From NCBI GenBank assembly GCA_963578625.1, contig CAUZEO010000086.1:1-15742 (forward strand): a stretch of DNA of 15,742 bases, given 5' to 3'. A model generated the notes under the pieces. That model saw only the letters and a list, made by a program, of their open reading frames with translations, made no database searches and had not been told where the DNA came from. Source of the stretch: CAUZEO01 sp963578625 (GTDB lineage: Bacteria > Verrucomicrobiota > Kiritimatiellia > SLOV01). Below are positions 13,882-15,742 of the stretch, piece after piece. Made by a program: the position numbers and the translations under genes. The stretch's first letter is position 1, and every line of letters starts with the position of its first letter.

Positions 13882-15742
13882 ATGCCAACGACTATCGGTA
13901 TAGATACAGGTGGAACATTTACGGATCTCGTCGCCTTGGCCGATGATGGTTCCGTCCAGGTTACCAAGTATCCATCCACCCCGGACGCTCCCATGCAGGC
14001 ATTTTCAAACGTCCTGCTGAAAAGCACGGTCGAGATTGCGGACATCGAGCGCATCGTGCATGGCACCACGGTCGCCACGAACGCCGTCATCCAGCGCAGC
14101 GGCGCCCGGGTCCTGTTGATTACAACGGCGGGCTTTGAAGACATTCCCTTCATTCAGCGTCTCAACCGCCGCCGCGAATATGATCTTCAGTGGCTGAAGC
14201 CGCGCCCCCTGGTGCTTCGACGCGACTGCATCGGAGTGAACGAGCGGATCGATTCGGAAGGAGAGGTAATTCAGCCGCTCATTCCTGATTCCCTGGAGTT
14301 GTTGCGACAGGCGATCGAGGAACGATCCGCAAACCGGTCGGTCGAAGCAATCGCGGTCTGCCTGCTTTTTTCATACCTGAATCCGGATCACGAGCTCGAG
14401 ATCGGACACTTTCTGCGGGAGTCGTTTCCGGGCATTCCGGTTTCGTTGTCCTGCGAGATTGCACCGATCTGGCGTGAGTACGAACGTGGCAGCACGACGC
14501 TGACGGACGCCTACGTAAAGCCGCTCCTGGTCGGATACTGCGCGGAAATTTCCGAGGCGCTCCGGGACCTGGGCGTGACCGGGCCCTGCTCTCTGCTCAA
14601 ATCGAACGGGGGAACCTGCGGGCTGGCCCGCGCACCGGATCGTCCCGTCGACGCGCTGCTATCCGGGTTGGCCGGCGGCATCGTCGGGGGCCGCTACTTC
14701 GCCAGCGGCGCCGGTTTGGACAATGCCATCACCTTTGACATGGGTGGAACCAGTTGCGACGTGGGCTTGATTACGGACGGAGCGCAGGCATTCACAACGG
14801 AATTCGAAATCGAATGGGGATTACCCGTTGCCATTCCCGTGATCGAAGTTCGAACACTGGGTGCGGGCGGCGGCTCCATCGCGTGGATCGATAAAGGGGG
14901 CATGTTGAATGTGGGTCCCCGGAGCGCGGGCGCCGTACCGGGCCCGGCCTGCTACGGAACCGGGGGAACACACCCTACCGTAACAGACGCAAACCTGGTG
15001 CTCGGGCGCCTGAACCCGGCGTACTTTTTGGGCGGCGAGCTGCCGATCCATTGTGATAAAGCGATGGACGCTATCCAGCCCCTCGCAAACAGCATGGGGT
15101 GTCCGGTCGAGCAGGCGGCGATGGCGATCATCGACATCGCCGACGAGAATATGACCAACGCCATTCGACTACTTACCATTGAGCGGGGTATCGATCCCCG
15201 GGAACATGCCCTCGTCGCATTCGGAGGCGCGGGCCCCCTGCACGCCGCATCCATCGCCCGGAAACTGGGTATTCGAACGATCCTCGTACCTCCTCATCCC
15301 GGATTATGCTCGGCGTTCGGCGCCGCCATCTCCCAACTCCGCATCGAAATGGTACAGACCATTGCCGCCCGGGAAGCAGACGTCGATGACGCTCGCCTCC
15401 AGGCTGGATTTGACGCGATGCTGCAGAAGAGTCGATCGGAGATCGCCCGCGAAGGCCTGGTCGGCGAACCCCGGGAATCCCTGGTGATCAGCATGCGATA
15501 CGGCCAACAAAACTATGAGCAGGATATCGCCTACAATGCCGGAGACGGCCTGGCGGATGCCGTGGAACGCTTTCATCAGCGGCATCACGAGTTTTACGGA
15601 TATCATTTCGAAGACGAACCCATCGAACTGGTACACCTGAAGGTCTCGGTATCCGAATCATCCCCGGAACCGGAGATTCAATTGCAATCGAGGGAGGCGG
15701 ATGACGGAAACAAGGGGACGCGAAGCGTTATCCAGTCAAGCG
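13882..15742 (+). CDS. hyuA: Hydantoinase/oxoprolinase family, N-methylhydantoinase A (HyuA-type), 3' end outside window
   Basis: The frame is open from ATG 13882 to the right edge: 620 residues of an expected 650-720, with no stop. GIDTGGTFTDLV (6-17) is the phosphate-1 ATP-binding loop of the actin-like ATPase fold, and HGTTVATNAV (60-69) is family-typical. FDMGGTSCDVG (285-295) is the second phosphate loop, and LGAGGGSIAWID, GPRSAGAVPGPACYG and LVAFGGAGPLHAA (444-456) complete the signature of the HyuA subunit. Homologues hydrolyse N-methylhydantoin or 5-oxoproline with ATP, or activate ketones in acetone and acetophenone carboxylases, usually with a HyuB subunit, which would be expected just downstream of the window. 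The start is one base after the aldo/keto reductase stop, with AGG inside that gene's end as ribosome site, so translation is probably coupled. Substrate is open. Confidence 0.9.
   Translation, partial: MPTTIGIDTGGTFTDLVALADDGSVQVTKYPSTPDAPMQAFSNVLLKSTVEIADIERIVHGTTVATNAVIQRSGARVLLITTAGFEDIPFIQRLNRRREYDLQWLKPRPLVLRRDCIGVNERIDSEGEVIQPLIPDSLELLRQAIEERSANRSVEAIAVCLLFSYLNPDHELEIGHFLRESFPGIPVSLSCEIAPIWREYERGSTTLTDAYVKPLLVGYCAEISEALRDLGVTGPCSLLKSNGGTCGLARAPDRPVDALLSGLAGGIVGGRYFASGAGLDNAITFDMGGTSCDVGLITDGAQAFTTEFEIEWGLPVAIPVIEVRTLGAGGGSIAWIDKGGMLNVGPRSAGAVPGPACYGTGGTHPTVTDANLVLGRLNPAYFLGGELPIHCDKAMDAIQPLANSMGCPVEQAAMAIIDIADENMTNAIRLLTIERGIDPREHALVAFGGAGPLHAASIARKLGIRTILVPPHPGLCSAFGAAISQLRIEMVQTIAAREADVDDARLQAGFDAMLQKSRSEIAREGLVGEPRESLVISMRYGQQNYEQDIAYNAGDGLADAVERFHQRHHEFYGYHFEDEPIELVHLKVSVSESSPEPEIQLQSREADDGNKGTRSVIQSS

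Overview
The window is a moderately GC-rich stretch of a bacterial chromosome. It is dominated by sugar-related enzymes of a type common in environmental, polysaccharide-degrading bacteria of the planctomycete / Lentisphaerota / Hydrogenedentota kind. That placement is an inference from gene content only (GH127, four Gfo/Idh/MocA-type proteins, BNR and parallel beta-helix proteins, a DUF4091-type fragment); there is no rRNA or other marker here. No complete tRNA, CRISPR array or transposase was found.

Layout, left to right. Bases 1-1600 (+) hold the C-terminal end of a GH127 beta-L-arabinofuranosidase and, one base later, a ChrA-family transporter. Bases 1578-3643 (-) read as an alpha/beta-hydrolase gene followed by a frameshifted DegT-family aminotransferase whose 3' end is replaced by a fragment of a TlpA/redoxin gene. 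That fragment has an in-frame UGA where the first catalytic cysteine should be. Bases 3644-3975 are a hairpin-rich intergenic region. Bases 3976-7801 (+) carry three Gfo/Idh/MocA-type proteins, interrupted by a VapB antitoxin, a truncated VapC toxin and a block of about 270 bp of diverged direct repeats. Bases 7858-8354 are a chimeric remnant (sialidase/BNR start joined to a DUF4091-like end). Bases 8443-9942 encode a secreted parallel beta-helix protein with noticeably GC-richer coding and imperfect 22-base repeats on both sides. Bases 10064-11377 are a frameshifted BNR/GH32-like gene that seems to lack its middle. A canonical Gfo/Idh/MocA gene lies on the minus strand (11397-12356). A gene-poor gap of about 570 bp follows, then an aldo/keto reductase and, one base after its stop, an N-methylhydantoinase A (HyuA) subunit that runs off the right edge.

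How the genes fit together. The intact genes suggest catabolism or remodelling of plant or algal sugars: arabinofuranosidase, sugar dehydrogenases, aldo/keto reductase, beta-helix carbohydrate-active protein. No single pathway can be reconstructed. The most striking property is the number of broken or joined genes: DegT-redoxin, BNR-DUF4091, an internally deleted BNR gene and a truncated VapC. This indicates either an actively decaying accessory region or base and assembly errors, and read-level checks would separate the two. I did not find a convincing new multi-gene system. The best single leads are the UGA-containing redoxin fragment with a SECIS-like hairpin, the Gfo/Idh protein whose EKP motif has become EGP, and the diverged repeat block next to the broken VapC.
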